Shown here piece after piece: positions 36,446 to 44,475 of a DNA stretch of 64,000 bases. How positions within the stretch are numbered: the first letter of the stretch is position 1; each line of letters begins with the position of its first letter. The stretch spans positions 1 to 64,000 of the forward strand of contig CAWETK010000011.1 of the NCBI GenBank assembly GCA_963811905.1. Direction: 5' to 3'. The translations under genes were made by a program, and so were the position numbers. The stretch is from DATFVA01 sp963811905 (GTDB lineage: Bacteria; Bacteroidota; Ignavibacteria; Ignavibacteriales; Ignavibacteriaceae). Under the pieces are notes generated by a model, which saw only the letters and a list, made by a program, of their open reading frames with translations, did no database searches and was not told where the DNA came from.

Positions 36446-37447
36446 ATGGAGACTTTAAAACTCGACTCATTAAATAAAGAAACTCCCAGAATAGGTTTGG
36501 GGACCTGGGCAATCGGCGGTGTAATGTGGGGAGGCACTGATGAACAGGAATCAATTAATACAATTCAATCGGCAATTGACAAAGGGATTACATTCATAGA
36601 TACAGCACCTGCGTATGGCTTCGGCAAATCAGAAGAGATTGTAGGCAAAGCATTAAAAAACTACAGTGACAGGGAGAAAATAGTAGTTGCTACAAAAGCA
36701 GGGCTCGAATGGGATAAAGATAAAAATTTAAGCCGTAACTCATCCAGGGAAAGGATATTTAAAGAAATTGATGATTCACTTACAAGGCTTCAGCTCGATT
36801 ACATAGATATCTACCAGATCCACTGGCCTGATTCCCAAACTCCCTTCGAAGAGACTGCCCGGGCTATGAACGAACTGCTTGAAAAAGGAAAGATAAAAGC
36901 AATCGGAGTAAGTAATTATTCTTCAGAACAGATGGATGAATTCAGAAAATACGCACCGCTTCATTTCTGCCAGCCTCCTTATAATTTATTTGAAAGAGAT
37001 GCTGAAGAAGATGTTTTCCCTTACTGTAAAGAACACAATATAAAATTAATTACATACGGCGCTCTTTGCAGAGGTTTATTATCCGGTAAAATGAACCCGG
37101 ATACAGAATTTAAAGGAGATGATCTTAGAAAGGATGATCCGAAATTTCAGCAGCCCCGGTATAAAGACTACCTGGACGCGGTGGATAAAATTTCACATTT
37201 TGCTGAAAGCAAGTACGACAAAAAAGTAATCCATCTTGCAGTAAGATGGATACTTGACCAGGGAGCAGATATTGCATTATGGGGCGCAAGGAAACCCGGT
37301 CAGCTTGATGCGATTGATGAGGTGTGGGACTGGCCGCTTAAGCAGCAGGATATTATAATTATAAACAACCTGATTAATACTACCGTATCTGATCCGGTCG
37401 GACCTGAATTTATGGCTCCTCCGGAACACGCCGGAAAGGAAAAATAG
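36446..37447 (+). CDS. Aldo/keto reductase
   Basis: A 333-residue NADPH-dependent oxidoreductase of the aldo/keto reductase superfamily. The catalytic tetrad is visible: Asp52 and Tyr57 in FIDTAPAYGFGKSE, Lys84 in VVATKAGLEW and His126 in IYQIHWPDS. GLGTWAIGG opens the barrel, and GVSNYSSEQMDE near 155 is the usual cofactor-side motif. GGAG lies before the ATG. It may act with the FAD/Rieske oxidoreductase that starts 59 bases downstream, though an inverted repeat lies between them. Substrate unknown. Confidence 0.93.
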   Translation: METLKLDSLNKETPRIGLGTWAIGGVMWGGTDEQESINTIQSAIDKGITFIDTAPAYGFGKSEEIVGKALKNYSDREKIVVATKAGLEWDKDKNLSRNSSRERIFKEIDDSLTRLQLDYIDIYQIHWPDSQTPFEETARAMNELLEKGKIKAIGVSNYSSEQMDEFRKYAPLHFCQPPYNLFERDAEEDVFPYCKEHNIKLITYGALCRGLLSGKMNPDTEFKGDDLRKDDPKFQQPRYKDYLDAVDKISHFAESKYDKKVIHLAVRWILDQGADIALWGARKPGQLDAIDEVWDWPLKQQDIIIINNLINTTVSDPVGPEFMAPPEHAGKEK

Positions 37448-37458
37448 ATATTAATATT

Positions 37459-37475
37459 TTCCGTACTTTACGGAA
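37459..37475. promoter_or_regulatory. Palindrome between the aldo/keto reductase and Rieske/FAD genes
   Basis: A perfect 7-bp inverted repeat TTCCGTA / TACGGAA around CTT is extended by AT-rich arms. It lies 31 bases before the downstream ATG and lacks a T tract, so it could be an operator or a weak 3' hairpin. Confidence 0.3.
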
Positions 37476-37506
37476 TTAATGCGGGAATAAAAAAAAGGAA
37501 GAACAG

Positions 37507-38943
37507 ATGAGTTTCAAAGAAATAGCAAGGAAAAGTGATCTGAAAAACGGGGAGATGAAAGCATACAAAATCGACGATGATAATAAAGTTTTACTCTGCA
37601 GGATAAATGATGAGTTTTCTGCAGTCGGTGCATCGTGCACTCATTACGGCGCACCGCTGGAGGAAGGAGTACTGCAGGGAGAAACGATTATTTGTCCCTG
37701 GCACCATGCCTGCTTTCATGCAAAGACCGGCAACCTGCTTGAACCGCCCGCAATGGATGCACTTCCCCGCTATGAACTCTTAATAGAAGACGACATCATT
37801 AAAATAAATGTGCCGGATGAAATTCCTGGTTCACGCAAACCTGAAATGGTAAAGAAAGATACGAAATCGGATAGCCGTACATTTTTAATTCTTGGAGCAG
37901 GAGCTTCAGCTTATTCTGCGGCTCAATCGATGAGGGAGAACGGTTTTAAGGGAAACATAGTTATGGCAACAAGAGAAAACAGGAAACCGTACGACCGCCC
38001 TAATCTGAGCAAGGATTACCTGGCAGGAAATGCAGATCCCGAATGGATGCCTATTCGTCCTGATGACTTTTTCGAAAAGTACGGAATTGAATTCAAATTC
38101 TCCGCTACTATTAAAGGAGCAGACTTCAATGAAAAACAAGTTTCCTTTGAGAATAATGAAAATCTTAAGTATGATAAATTATTAATAGCAACAGGAGGCA
38201 TTCCGAATCAGCTTAAGGTTAAAGGTTCTGACCTGAAAAATATTTTTTACCTGAGGAGCTTTGATGATGCTGATAGGATTATTGCGTCAATTAAAGATTC
38301 AAAAAATGCCGCGGTAATAGGAGCAAGTTTTATTGGAATGGAAACAGCTCATAGTCTAATTGAAAGAAAAATCAACGTGACCGTTATAGCGCCCGGAGAA
38401 GTTCCTTTTGAAAAGAATTTCGGAAAGGAAATAGGCAAACTTTTCAGAAAAGAGCATGAAAAAAACGGGGTTGTATTCAAATTAAAATCAAAGGTAAAAG
38501 AATTCAGAGGAGCAGGAAAAGTTGAATCCATATTGCTGGAATCCGGAGAAGAAATATTAACAGATATAGTAATCATAGGAATAGGAGTTAAACCCGCAAC
38601 CGGTTTTCTGGATGATGATGTTTTGATGGATGATAAGAGTCTTAAAACTGATGCTTTCCTGCAGGTAAGAGAAGATGTTTATGCCTCGGGTGATATTGCA
38701 TCGTTTCCTGATTTTCGTACAGGTAAACATATAAGGATTGAACACTGGCGGCTTGCAGAACAGCTTGGCCGTACGGCAGGTGCTAATATGGCCGGCAAGA
38801 AGGTTAAGTTCAGCGGTGTTCCGTTTTTCTGGACAGCACAGGCAGGAATGAATCTAAGATATGCAGGGTTTGTGAAAGACTGGGATGAGATAATAATTGA
38901 CGGCAATATTGTCCGCAGAAAAAATTTATCGCTTATTACATAA
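37507..38943 (+). CDS. Rieske-domain NAD(P)/FAD oxidoreductase (AIF/ferredoxin reductase type), C-terminus frameshifted
   Basis: The 478-residue frame starts with a Rieske domain whose [2Fe-2S] ligands are Cys44/His46 (SCTHYGAPL) and Cys63/His66 (CPWHHACFH). A two-dinucleotide-binding flavoprotein follows: LILGAGASAYSAAQSM near 127, RPNLSKDYLAG near 160, the NAD loop AAVIGASFIGMETAH near 263 and VYASGDIASFPD near 395. Fusions of this type resemble AIFM3-like ferredoxin reductases. The frame ends NIVRRKNLSLIT, but the conserved C-terminal domain continues in another frame to 39083, so one A seems to be missing from the A6 run at 38919-38924. The intact product would be 525 residues. AAGGAAGAA precedes the ATG. 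Confidence 0.9.
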   Translation: MSFKEIARKSDLKNGEMKAYKIDDDNKVLLCRINDEFSAVGASCTHYGAPLEEGVLQGETIICPWHHACFHAKTGNLLEPPAMDALPRYELLIEDDIIKINVPDEIPGSRKPEMVKKDTKSDSRTFLILGAGASAYSAAQSMRENGFKGNIVMATRENRKPYDRPNLSKDYLAGNADPEWMPIRPDDFFEKYGIEFKFSATIKGADFNEKQVSFENNENLKYDKLLIATGGIPNQLKVKGSDLKNIFYLRSFDDADRIIASIKDSKNAAVIGASFIGMETAHSLIERKINVTVIAPGEVPFEKNFGKEIGKLFRKEHEKNGVVFKLKSKVKEFRGAGKVESILLESGEEILTDIVIIGIGVKPATGFLDDDVLMDDKSLKTDAFLQVREDVYASGDIASFPDFRTGKHIRIEHWRLAEQLGRTAGANMAGKKVKFSGVPFFWTAQAGMNLRYAGFVKDWDEIIIDGNIVRRKNLSLIT

Positions 38944-39083
38944 AAAATAATGCAGTCATGGCTGCCGCAGGGATAAATCGTGATAAGGAAATGGATGCCG
39001 TTCATCTTCTGATGAAAGAACAGAAACTGCCTGAAATTGAAGCTTTAAGGGATAATTCCGTAGATATTCTATCGTTGGTTTGA
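38919..39083 (+). pseudogene. Frame-shifted C-terminal tail of the Rieske/FAD oxidoreductase
   Basis: In the +2 frame from the A6 run, 53 codons read KFIAYYIKNNAVMAAAGIN, then RDKEMDAVHLLMKEQ and ALRDNSVDILSLV before TGA at 39081-39083. This is the expected end of AIF-type reductases (the YY..NN.V.AA.G.NRDKEM pattern). Adding one A to the run joins it to the preceding frame. It is not an independent gene. Confidence 0.8.
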
Positions 39084-39244
39084 GTGTCATCAAGCACAGG
39101 AGGCATAAAAAATAACTGATTTTTCAACCCCCTTCTCTTTTGATATCACAGTATAGATTTTACATCTGATAAAATCACAGACGGTTCTCTGCGATAGGAT
39201 ATATTGTACTATCATTTTTCTTGAATAACAGATGGAGAAAAAGA

Positions 39245-39826
39245 ATGTATAAAAAAATGATTTATATAATGATTATTACTGTGGGTTTGATTTCATTTAC
39301 TTACGGGCAGGATAGCGATAGTCAGGCGTACAGAACGAAGATACATAATCCTGTGGCAGTAGGTATTCAGGGCGGATTTTCGAAAGCCGCTGACGCAGAT
39401 AACGGAAAATTTTTGGGCGGCGCTCTTGTCAGAGCATATTTAACTAACGCTGTCGCTTTTGAAGCATCAGTTCTATACCGCCAGGAAGAATACAGGGATG
39501 GAACGATCAAAGTAAGCAGCTGGCCGGTTCAGCTTTCAGGGTTATTTTACCCGGTTGAATATTTATACGGTGTTGTAGGTGTCGGCTGGTATAATGCAAA
39601 GTTAGAATTTTCCGGCGCACTGAACGATGTTGCGGATAAAACTTCCCAAAAATTCGGCTGGCATTTTGGTGCGGGCGTTGATGTACCTTTAGGAGAAAGA
39701 GCATTTCTGTTCGGCGATTTCAGGTATGTATTTCTTAATTATAATTTTGAAGACGTACCTGGCGGAGGAGAGATCAACAGTGATTACTTCCAGATAAATG
39801 CCGGTTTAATGTTCGTAGTAAACTAG
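39245..39826 (+). CDS. Outer-membrane beta-barrel protein
   Basis: A 193-residue exported protein. Residues 1-21 are a signal peptide (MIYIMIITVGLISFTYG). The mature part alternates polar and aromatic residues in short strands (LVRAYLTNAVAFEASVLYRQEEYR, GVVGVGWYNAKLEF, WHFGAGVDVPLGERAFLFGDFRYVFL), typical of a small eight-stranded OmpA/OmpW-like barrel. ATG 39245 is preferred to an upstream TTG because GGAGAAA precedes it and the signal peptide then starts correctly. It is a single gene; substrate or partner is unknown. Confidence 0.8.
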   Translation: MYKKMIYIMIITVGLISFTYGQDSDSQAYRTKIHNPVAVGIQGGFSKAADADNGKFLGGALVRAYLTNAVAFEASVLYRQEEYRDGTIKVSSWPVQLSGLFYPVEYLYGVVGVGWYNAKLEFSGALNDVADKTSQKFGWHFGAGVDVPLGERAFLFGDFRYVFLNYNFEDVPGGGEINSDYFQINAGLMFVVN

Positions 39827-39888
39827 TTCTTTTATTTCTATTGATTCTGCTGTATCGTACTTTAAAACATGAAATATAACACCCTCTC

Positions 39889-41337
39889 ATGAAAAAGTAC
39901 GATGCAGCAATTATTGGTTCAGGGCCAAACGGTCTGTCGGCAGGCGTAATACTGGCAAAGGCAGGGTTATCAGTTGTTATAATCGAAGCAAAGGAGCAGA
40001 TCGGAGGAGGAACCAGAACCTCAGAACTTACACTCCCGGGTTTCAGACATGATGTATGTTCCGCAATTCACCCCCTTGGGGCTGCATCTCCCTTATTTCA
40101 AACTTTACCATTAGACAGATTCGGATTAAAATGGATTTACCCTCCCAGGGCCCTTGTGCATCCGTTTGATGACGGAAGTGCTGTATTTATAACAAATTCT
40201 ATAGAAGAAACAGCGAGTAATTTGAACTCAGACGCTGAAGCTTACAAAAATCTAATGATGCCGCTGGTAGAAAATACCAGCCTTCTATTGAGAGATATCC
40301 TGTCGCCTTTATCATTTCCCTCACATCCATTCAGACTTATAGATTTTGGATTGGATGCAATTCAGCCTTCAGCCGTTTTTGCTAAAAGAAAGTTCTCCGG
40401 GATGAAGGCCAGATCTTTATTTGCGGGATTATCAGCACACTCGATCCTTCCCCTGAATAAATTGTTCACCACAGCTTTTGGTTTAATCCTCGCAATGACA
40501 GCACACAAACCAGGTTGGCCTCTTCCCGAAGGAGGTTCGCAGAATATCTCCGGTTCTCTTGCCGATTATTTCATATCACTCGGCGGAGAAATAATTACCA
40601 GTCAGCCCGTCAACTCTTTAAAGGATATTCCCGAATGCCGGATTAAAGTTTTTGATTTAACTCCCAAACAGATTTTAGACATTATGGGAGATGACTTACC
40701 TTCCGGTTATAAGAAAAAACTGGGAAGATACCGATATGGTCCGGGTGTGTTTAAGATTGATTATGCATTAAGTGAACCTGTCCCCTTCACAGCGGAAGAA
40801 AGTAAAACCACGGCTGCAATACACCTTGGCGGATCAATAGATGAGATCACCAGAGCCGAAGAAATGGTATGGAATGGTACTATTCCCGACAAATCCTTTG
40901 TAATTTTTGTTCAGCCTTCAATATTCGATAAATCACGTGTCCCGGAAGGGAAACACACAGCCTGGGCTTATTGTCACGTTCCAAATGGTTCAGATACAGA
41001 TATGACAAAAGCAATTGAAAACCAGATTGAGAGATTCGCCCCTGGTTTCAGGGACGTTATACTTGCTAAAAATACAATGAACACAGCCGACCTTGAAAAT
41101 TACAATAGTAATTATATAGGAGGAGATATAAACGGCGGTATGCAGGACTGGAAACAGTTATTCACCAGGCCTGTTTTGAGTTTATCTCCTTATTCAATGC
41201 CTTTGAAAGGCTTTTATATTTGCTCGTCATCAACTCCTCCGGGAGGCGGGGTACATGGGATGTGCGGTTATAATGCTGCAAAAAAAATCCTCGAAGATTA
41301 TAATCTCAATTCCCCTGTTAAGTTAATCACTGATTGA
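39889..41337 (+). CDS. Phytoene-desaturase-like FAD-dependent oxidoreductase
   Basis: A 482-residue flavoprotein of the CrtI/amine-oxidase-like superfamily. The FAD-binding AAIIGSGPNGLSAGVILAKAGLSVVIIEAKEQIGGGTRT is at residues 5-43, followed by the H-D-V-C-S-A-I-H-P-L-G pattern near 55. The C-terminal FAD motif is GFYICSSSTPPGGGVHGMCGYNAA near 444-467. Close relatives (human PYROXD2-like) are annotated generically, and a carotenoid substrate is not implied because no other carotenoid gene is nearby. No ribosome binding site is obvious before the ATG. Confidence 0.88.
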   Translation: MKKYDAAIIGSGPNGLSAGVILAKAGLSVVIIEAKEQIGGGTRTSELTLPGFRHDVCSAIHPLGAASPLFQTLPLDRFGLKWIYPPRALVHPFDDGSAVFITNSIEETASNLNSDAEAYKNLMMPLVENTSLLLRDILSPLSFPSHPFRLIDFGLDAIQPSAVFAKRKFSGMKARSLFAGLSAHSILPLNKLFTTAFGLILAMTAHKPGWPLPEGGSQNISGSLADYFISLGGEIITSQPVNSLKDIPECRIKVFDLTPKQILDIMGDDLPSGYKKKLGRYRYGPGVFKIDYALSEPVPFTAEESKTTAAIHLGGSIDEITRAEEMVWNGTIPDKSFVIFVQPSIFDKSRVPEGKHTAWAYCHVPNGSDTDMTKAIENQIERFAPGFRDVILAKNTMNTADLENYNSNYIGGDINGGMQDWKQLFTRPVLSLSPYSMPLKGFYICSSSTPPGGGVHGMCGYNAAKKILEDYNLNSPVKLITD

Positions 41338-41416
41338 TTTTTACATTTTGTAAAAGGATATCTTTTCTTTTATTGGAAGTATGAGTAGACCAGGTAATAA
41401 TTCTAACGGAGGAAAT

Positions 41417-42580
41417 ATGGATTTACTAAAAAAAGAAGATATTAAAAAATTAATCGGGAACCGGGAAAATCCCTGTATTTCGATTTATATGCCGGCACAC
41501 GAAGAATGGAACAATATGAATGAGGATAAGATCCGGTTTAAAAACCAGCTCCAGGAAATAGAAAAAATATTAGATCAAAAGAATATTCGTAAAAAAGAGA
41601 TAGACAAATTACTTAAACCGGCAAAGGAACTGCTTGATGATAAAGAATTCTGGAATTACCAGAGTAAAGGCCTTGCAGTATTTATTTCACCCGGAAATTT
41701 TCACACTTATGTACTTCCGGTTGATGTAAAGGAAAGCCTTTATGTGGCGGATAATTTTTATATAAAACCTTTACTCCCCGCATTGAGCGGAAGTGAAAGA
41801 TATTTCCTTCTGGCACTCGATCTCAATGGAATAAAACTTTATGAAGGCAGTACCTTCACACTAAATGAAATTGAGCTGCCGGATAATACACCCAAAACAT
41901 TAAAAGCCGCGATGAAGTGGGATGATCCTGAAAAATCTGTACAATTTCACACAGGAACACAAACCCAGGCTGCAGGCCGTTCTGCTATATTTCACGGACA
42001 TGGATCGGGCGGAATGGATGACGCGGTATATAAGGAAAAAATCCTTGAGTTTTTCAGGATGGCAGATAAAGGCGTTTACAGTGTCATCGGAAACGAAAAT
42101 ATACCACTGCTTCTTGCCGGTGTGGAATACCTTATTCCTATCTACAGAAAAGCTCACTCCTATCCCAACGTTTTTGAGAAGGGACTGGGTATAGATCCGG
42201 AAACTTTAAGTGAAACTGAACTCCATAAAAAAGCATGGAACCTGATCGAACCTCATTTCCGGAAAAACCAGCAGAAGGCGTTCACCAGGTATGAAAATCT
42301 GGTAAATAATCGTAAGGCTTCCGATGATCTTAAAGAAATCGTAAAAGCAGCCCACGCCAAAAGAATTGAATCTTTGTTCATAAATATCGATGAGAATAAA
42401 TGGGGAGAATTTAATCCTGAAAGAAACGAGGTTATTCTCAGCAATAACAGCAATAAAGGCAGCAGGGAGCTGCTCGACCTGGCTGCTGCATATACCCTTC
42501 TGAACAGCGGGAAAATTTATGCGCTTCATACAGACCAGATGCCCGCGGAGAACCCGGCGGCGGCCGTTTTCCGCTATTAA
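41417..42580 (+). CDS. baeRF3-like protein (bacterial archaeo-eukaryotic release-factor family)
   Basis: A 387-residue cytoplasmic protein resembling the baeRF3 group, bacterial relatives of eRF1-type factors. Visible features: NRENPCISIYMPAHEEW near 13-29, LAVFISPGNFHTYVLPVDVKESLYVADNFYIKPLLP near 85-120, YFLLALDLNGIKLYEGS near 129-145, and the C-terminal GKIYALHTDQMPAENPAAAVFRY typical of the group. No GGQ motif is seen, so peptidyl-tRNA hydrolysis is not implied. Family members are proposed to act in ribosome-related stress responses; this is not proven. The ATG at 41417 is supported by GGAGGA; an in-frame ATG 36 bases upstream is less likely. Confidence 0.75.
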   Translation: MDLLKKEDIKKLIGNRENPCISIYMPAHEEWNNMNEDKIRFKNQLQEIEKILDQKNIRKKEIDKLLKPAKELLDDKEFWNYQSKGLAVFISPGNFHTYVLPVDVKESLYVADNFYIKPLLPALSGSERYFLLALDLNGIKLYEGSTFTLNEIELPDNTPKTLKAAMKWDDPEKSVQFHTGTQTQAAGRSAIFHGHGSGGMDDAVYKEKILEFFRMADKGVYSVIGNENIPLLLAGVEYLIPIYRKAHSYPNVFEKGLGIDPETLSETELHKKAWNLIEPHFRKNQQKAFTRYENLVNNRKASDDLKEIVKAAHAKRIESLFINIDENKWGEFNPERNEVILSNNSNKGSRELLDLAAAYTLLNSGKIYALHTDQMPAENPAAAVFRY

Positions 42581-42989
42581 GATAGCCATCGGTTAAAACT
42601 GTATAGTGGGACCAAACAGCTCCCTTTAGGAGGAGTGAGCTGCTAAAGAGCAGATAATGAACTAATTATCCTGCGGCGCCGGCATCGTGGGTCGCCATTA
42701 CAAGGGTATAGAATTAAAACGACGATGTTCTGCTGAACCATGTTCTATACAAAAACGGAATTGTAGTATCCAATGCAACGGCAGCCCGGCAAGATATATT
42801 AGCCGATTTCATCATTTAATTTCCATTAAAAACAATTCGCATTACCAATGTTTAAATAATCAATTTGACAATAGATTTTATTTTTATTTAATTACTTCTG
42901 CGCTCACAGGAGTTTCTTTGAAATCGGGTACCTGAATTACTTCTTTTCTGAAACCCAGCAAAATTTTACTAAAAAGATTCGGGGAATTT
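42581..42989. other. Gene-free stretch with hairpins and possible gene remnants
   Basis: About 410 bases. CAGCTC/GAGCTG (42617 and 42637), CTGCT-AAAG-AGCAG (from about 42640) and a GGCGCCGGC core near 42675 suggest folded RNA or decayed DNA. A start-less open stretch near 42717-42821 reads DDVLLNHVLYKNGIVVSNA and a little further, and the minus strand near 42884-42975 reads LLGFRKEVIQVPDFKETPV; both look protein-like but neither has a start or a recognised family. No intact gene is supported. Confidence 0.35.
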
Positions 42990-44303
42990 ATGAGAATATC
43001 TGTTTTAGTATTCGTTATTGTGCTATTTTCTCTCGGGCTTCTTTCTTGCAATAAAGACAACCCCATCCCGCCTGAACAACAGCCGCAAATAAGTTTATCC
43101 CTCGAAGATGTAAGCTGCACAGAAGCCTGGCTTAAATTAACAACTGCAAATATTACTTTGCCGGCAGATGTCGAATTATTGAAAGACGACATCCATTCAG
43201 AAACAATCAGTTTGACCTCAGCAGACACAATCCTATATGTTGATTCACTCCTACCAAACAACACATATATTTTGAGTTCAATCATTCAATCAGCCAATCA
43301 AACAATCAGAAGTGAATCTTTGCCCGTTACTACTTTGGACACCACCTCCCACAACTTCACCTTCCAGACCTGGACATTCGGCGGGGAGGCTGGAAGCTGC
43401 ACCCTTTACGATGTTGCAATAATTAATGAGAATAATATCTGGGCGGTTGGTGAGATATATGTTGCAGACACAAGCCAGAATGGGTACACGATGTACAATG
43501 CTGTTCATTGGGACGGAAATCAGTGGGAATTGAAGAGAATTCTATATAATGGAAGTACCTGGGTAATTAGGACAATATTTACCTTTTCTGAAAATGATAT
43601 CTGGTTTTCCGCATTTGTTAGATATGATGGTCAAAATTTTATTGAATTACCTATACCGGGCATTTTGATGGGATGGAGTCTAAATAAAATTTGGGGCACC
43701 TCAAGTAATAATCTCTATGTAGTAGGGAATAACGGCAATATTGCTCACTATGACGGTCAGAGCTGGACCAGAATTGAAAGCGGAACAGAATTAAATATAA
43801 ATGATATTTACGGGGCGTATAATAATGGGACAGATGAGTGGGAGATACTTGCTGTTGCCGCGGATTATGGGGTTAACTTTGACAAAGCAATACTTAAATT
43901 AAATAACAATGAAGTTATTAGACTAACCACAACTTCAAATCCAGATATAGAACCTTTGCTAGGGGTTTGGTTTATGCCCGGCCAACAATATTATGTCGTA
44001 GGCAGTGGCATATATCAAAAACACTTTATGGATGACATAATGTGGAAGAATAATTTTTTTGCAATCACAACATTTGCTACCACTTCTATAACCGGGAATG
44101 ATATTAATGATGTTGTAGCAGTGGGAGCCTTCGGTGATCTGGTTCATTTCAACGGAACAAGCTGGAAAAGCGATTACGAAGAACCGCTACTTAATAACGG
44201 TTCATATACAAGGGTAGCTATCAAAGGAGATTTGCTGGTTGCCGTAGGAGGCAACTATACGTCAATAAATTCAGAAGCAGTAATATTAATGGGGAGGAGG
44301 TAA
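42990..44303 (+). CDS. Lipoprotein with beta-propeller-like repeats (Ignavibacteria-type family)
   Basis: A 437-residue lipoprotein: the signal ends in lipobox Cys20 (LFSLGLLSCNKD). A fibronectin-like N-terminal region (about 35-115) is followed by WTFGGEAGSCTLYDVAIINENNIWAVGEIY near 127-158 and repeated WGTSSNNLYVVGNNGNIAHYDGQSW / DVVAVGAFGDLVHFNGTSWKS units that look like a beta-propeller facing the exterior. The same opening motif is familiar from an expanded, poorly named family of Ignavibacteria (sometimes called glucosyl transferase without biochemical support). No enzymatic residues can be assigned. Strong hairpins follow the stop codon. Confidence 0.75.
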   Translation: MRISVLVFVIVLFSLGLLSCNKDNPIPPEQQPQISLSLEDVSCTEAWLKLTTANITLPADVELLKDDIHSETISLTSADTILYVDSLLPNNTYILSSIIQSANQTIRSESLPVTTLDTTSHNFTFQTWTFGGEAGSCTLYDVAIINENNIWAVGEIYVADTSQNGYTMYNAVHWDGNQWELKRILYNGSTWVIRTIFTFSENDIWFSAFVRYDGQNFIELPIPGILMGWSLNKIWGTSSNNLYVVGNNGNIAHYDGQSWTRIESGTELNINDIYGAYNNGTDEWEILAVAADYGVNFDKAILKLNNNEVIRLTTTSNPDIEPLLGVWFMPGQQYYVVGSGIYQKHFMDDIMWKNNFFAITTFATTSITGNDINDVVAVGAFGDLVHFNGTSWKSDYEEPLLNNGSYTRVAIKGDLLVAVGGNYTSINSEAVILMGRR

Positions 44304-44335
44304 AAGGAATGGATACTATACCGCCGGATAAAATT

Positions 44336-44363
44336 GAGTAACGGTGCGGCAACACCGTTACTC
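44336..44363. terminator. 11-bp perfect hairpin downstream of the propeller lipoprotein gene
   Basis: GAGTAACGGTG pairs with CACCGTTACTC across a six-base loop CGGCAA, starting 33 bases after the stop codon. There is no T tract behind it, and a second long hairpin follows within 12 bases. Confidence 0.55.
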
Positions 44364-44374
44364 CAGACACAAAC

Positions 44375-44428
44375 AAAGGAGCAATAGGCATTACTTCTGA
44401 AGTAGTGGGCGCCTTTATTTGCTCCTTT
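44375..44428 (+). terminator. Long branched hairpin before the T9SS cargo gene
   Basis: The outer arms AAAGGAGCAA and TTGCTCCTTT (44375-44384 and 44419-44428) enclose a second stem CATTACT / AGTAGTG near 44389-44407. TTTAATAT follows. This is a plausible terminator or transcript-end structure for the lipoprotein gene, lying 47 bases before the next start codon. Confidence 0.6.
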
Positions 44429-44475
44429 AATATAAAGCAAATATTTCAATTATAAAATATTAAAGGAAAACAGCA

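Noticed and set aside
42687..42935. Plus-strand frame of 82 codons before the lipoprotein gene
   Set aside because: Its composition is unlike the neighbouring proteins, it has no ribosome binding site and it crosses AT-rich promoter-like DNA.
42884..43285. Minus-strand frame of 133 codons overlapping the lipoprotein start
   Set aside because: Most of it is antisense to the well-supported lipoprotein gene; only its last 30 codons look protein-like, so it is noted as a possible remnant only.
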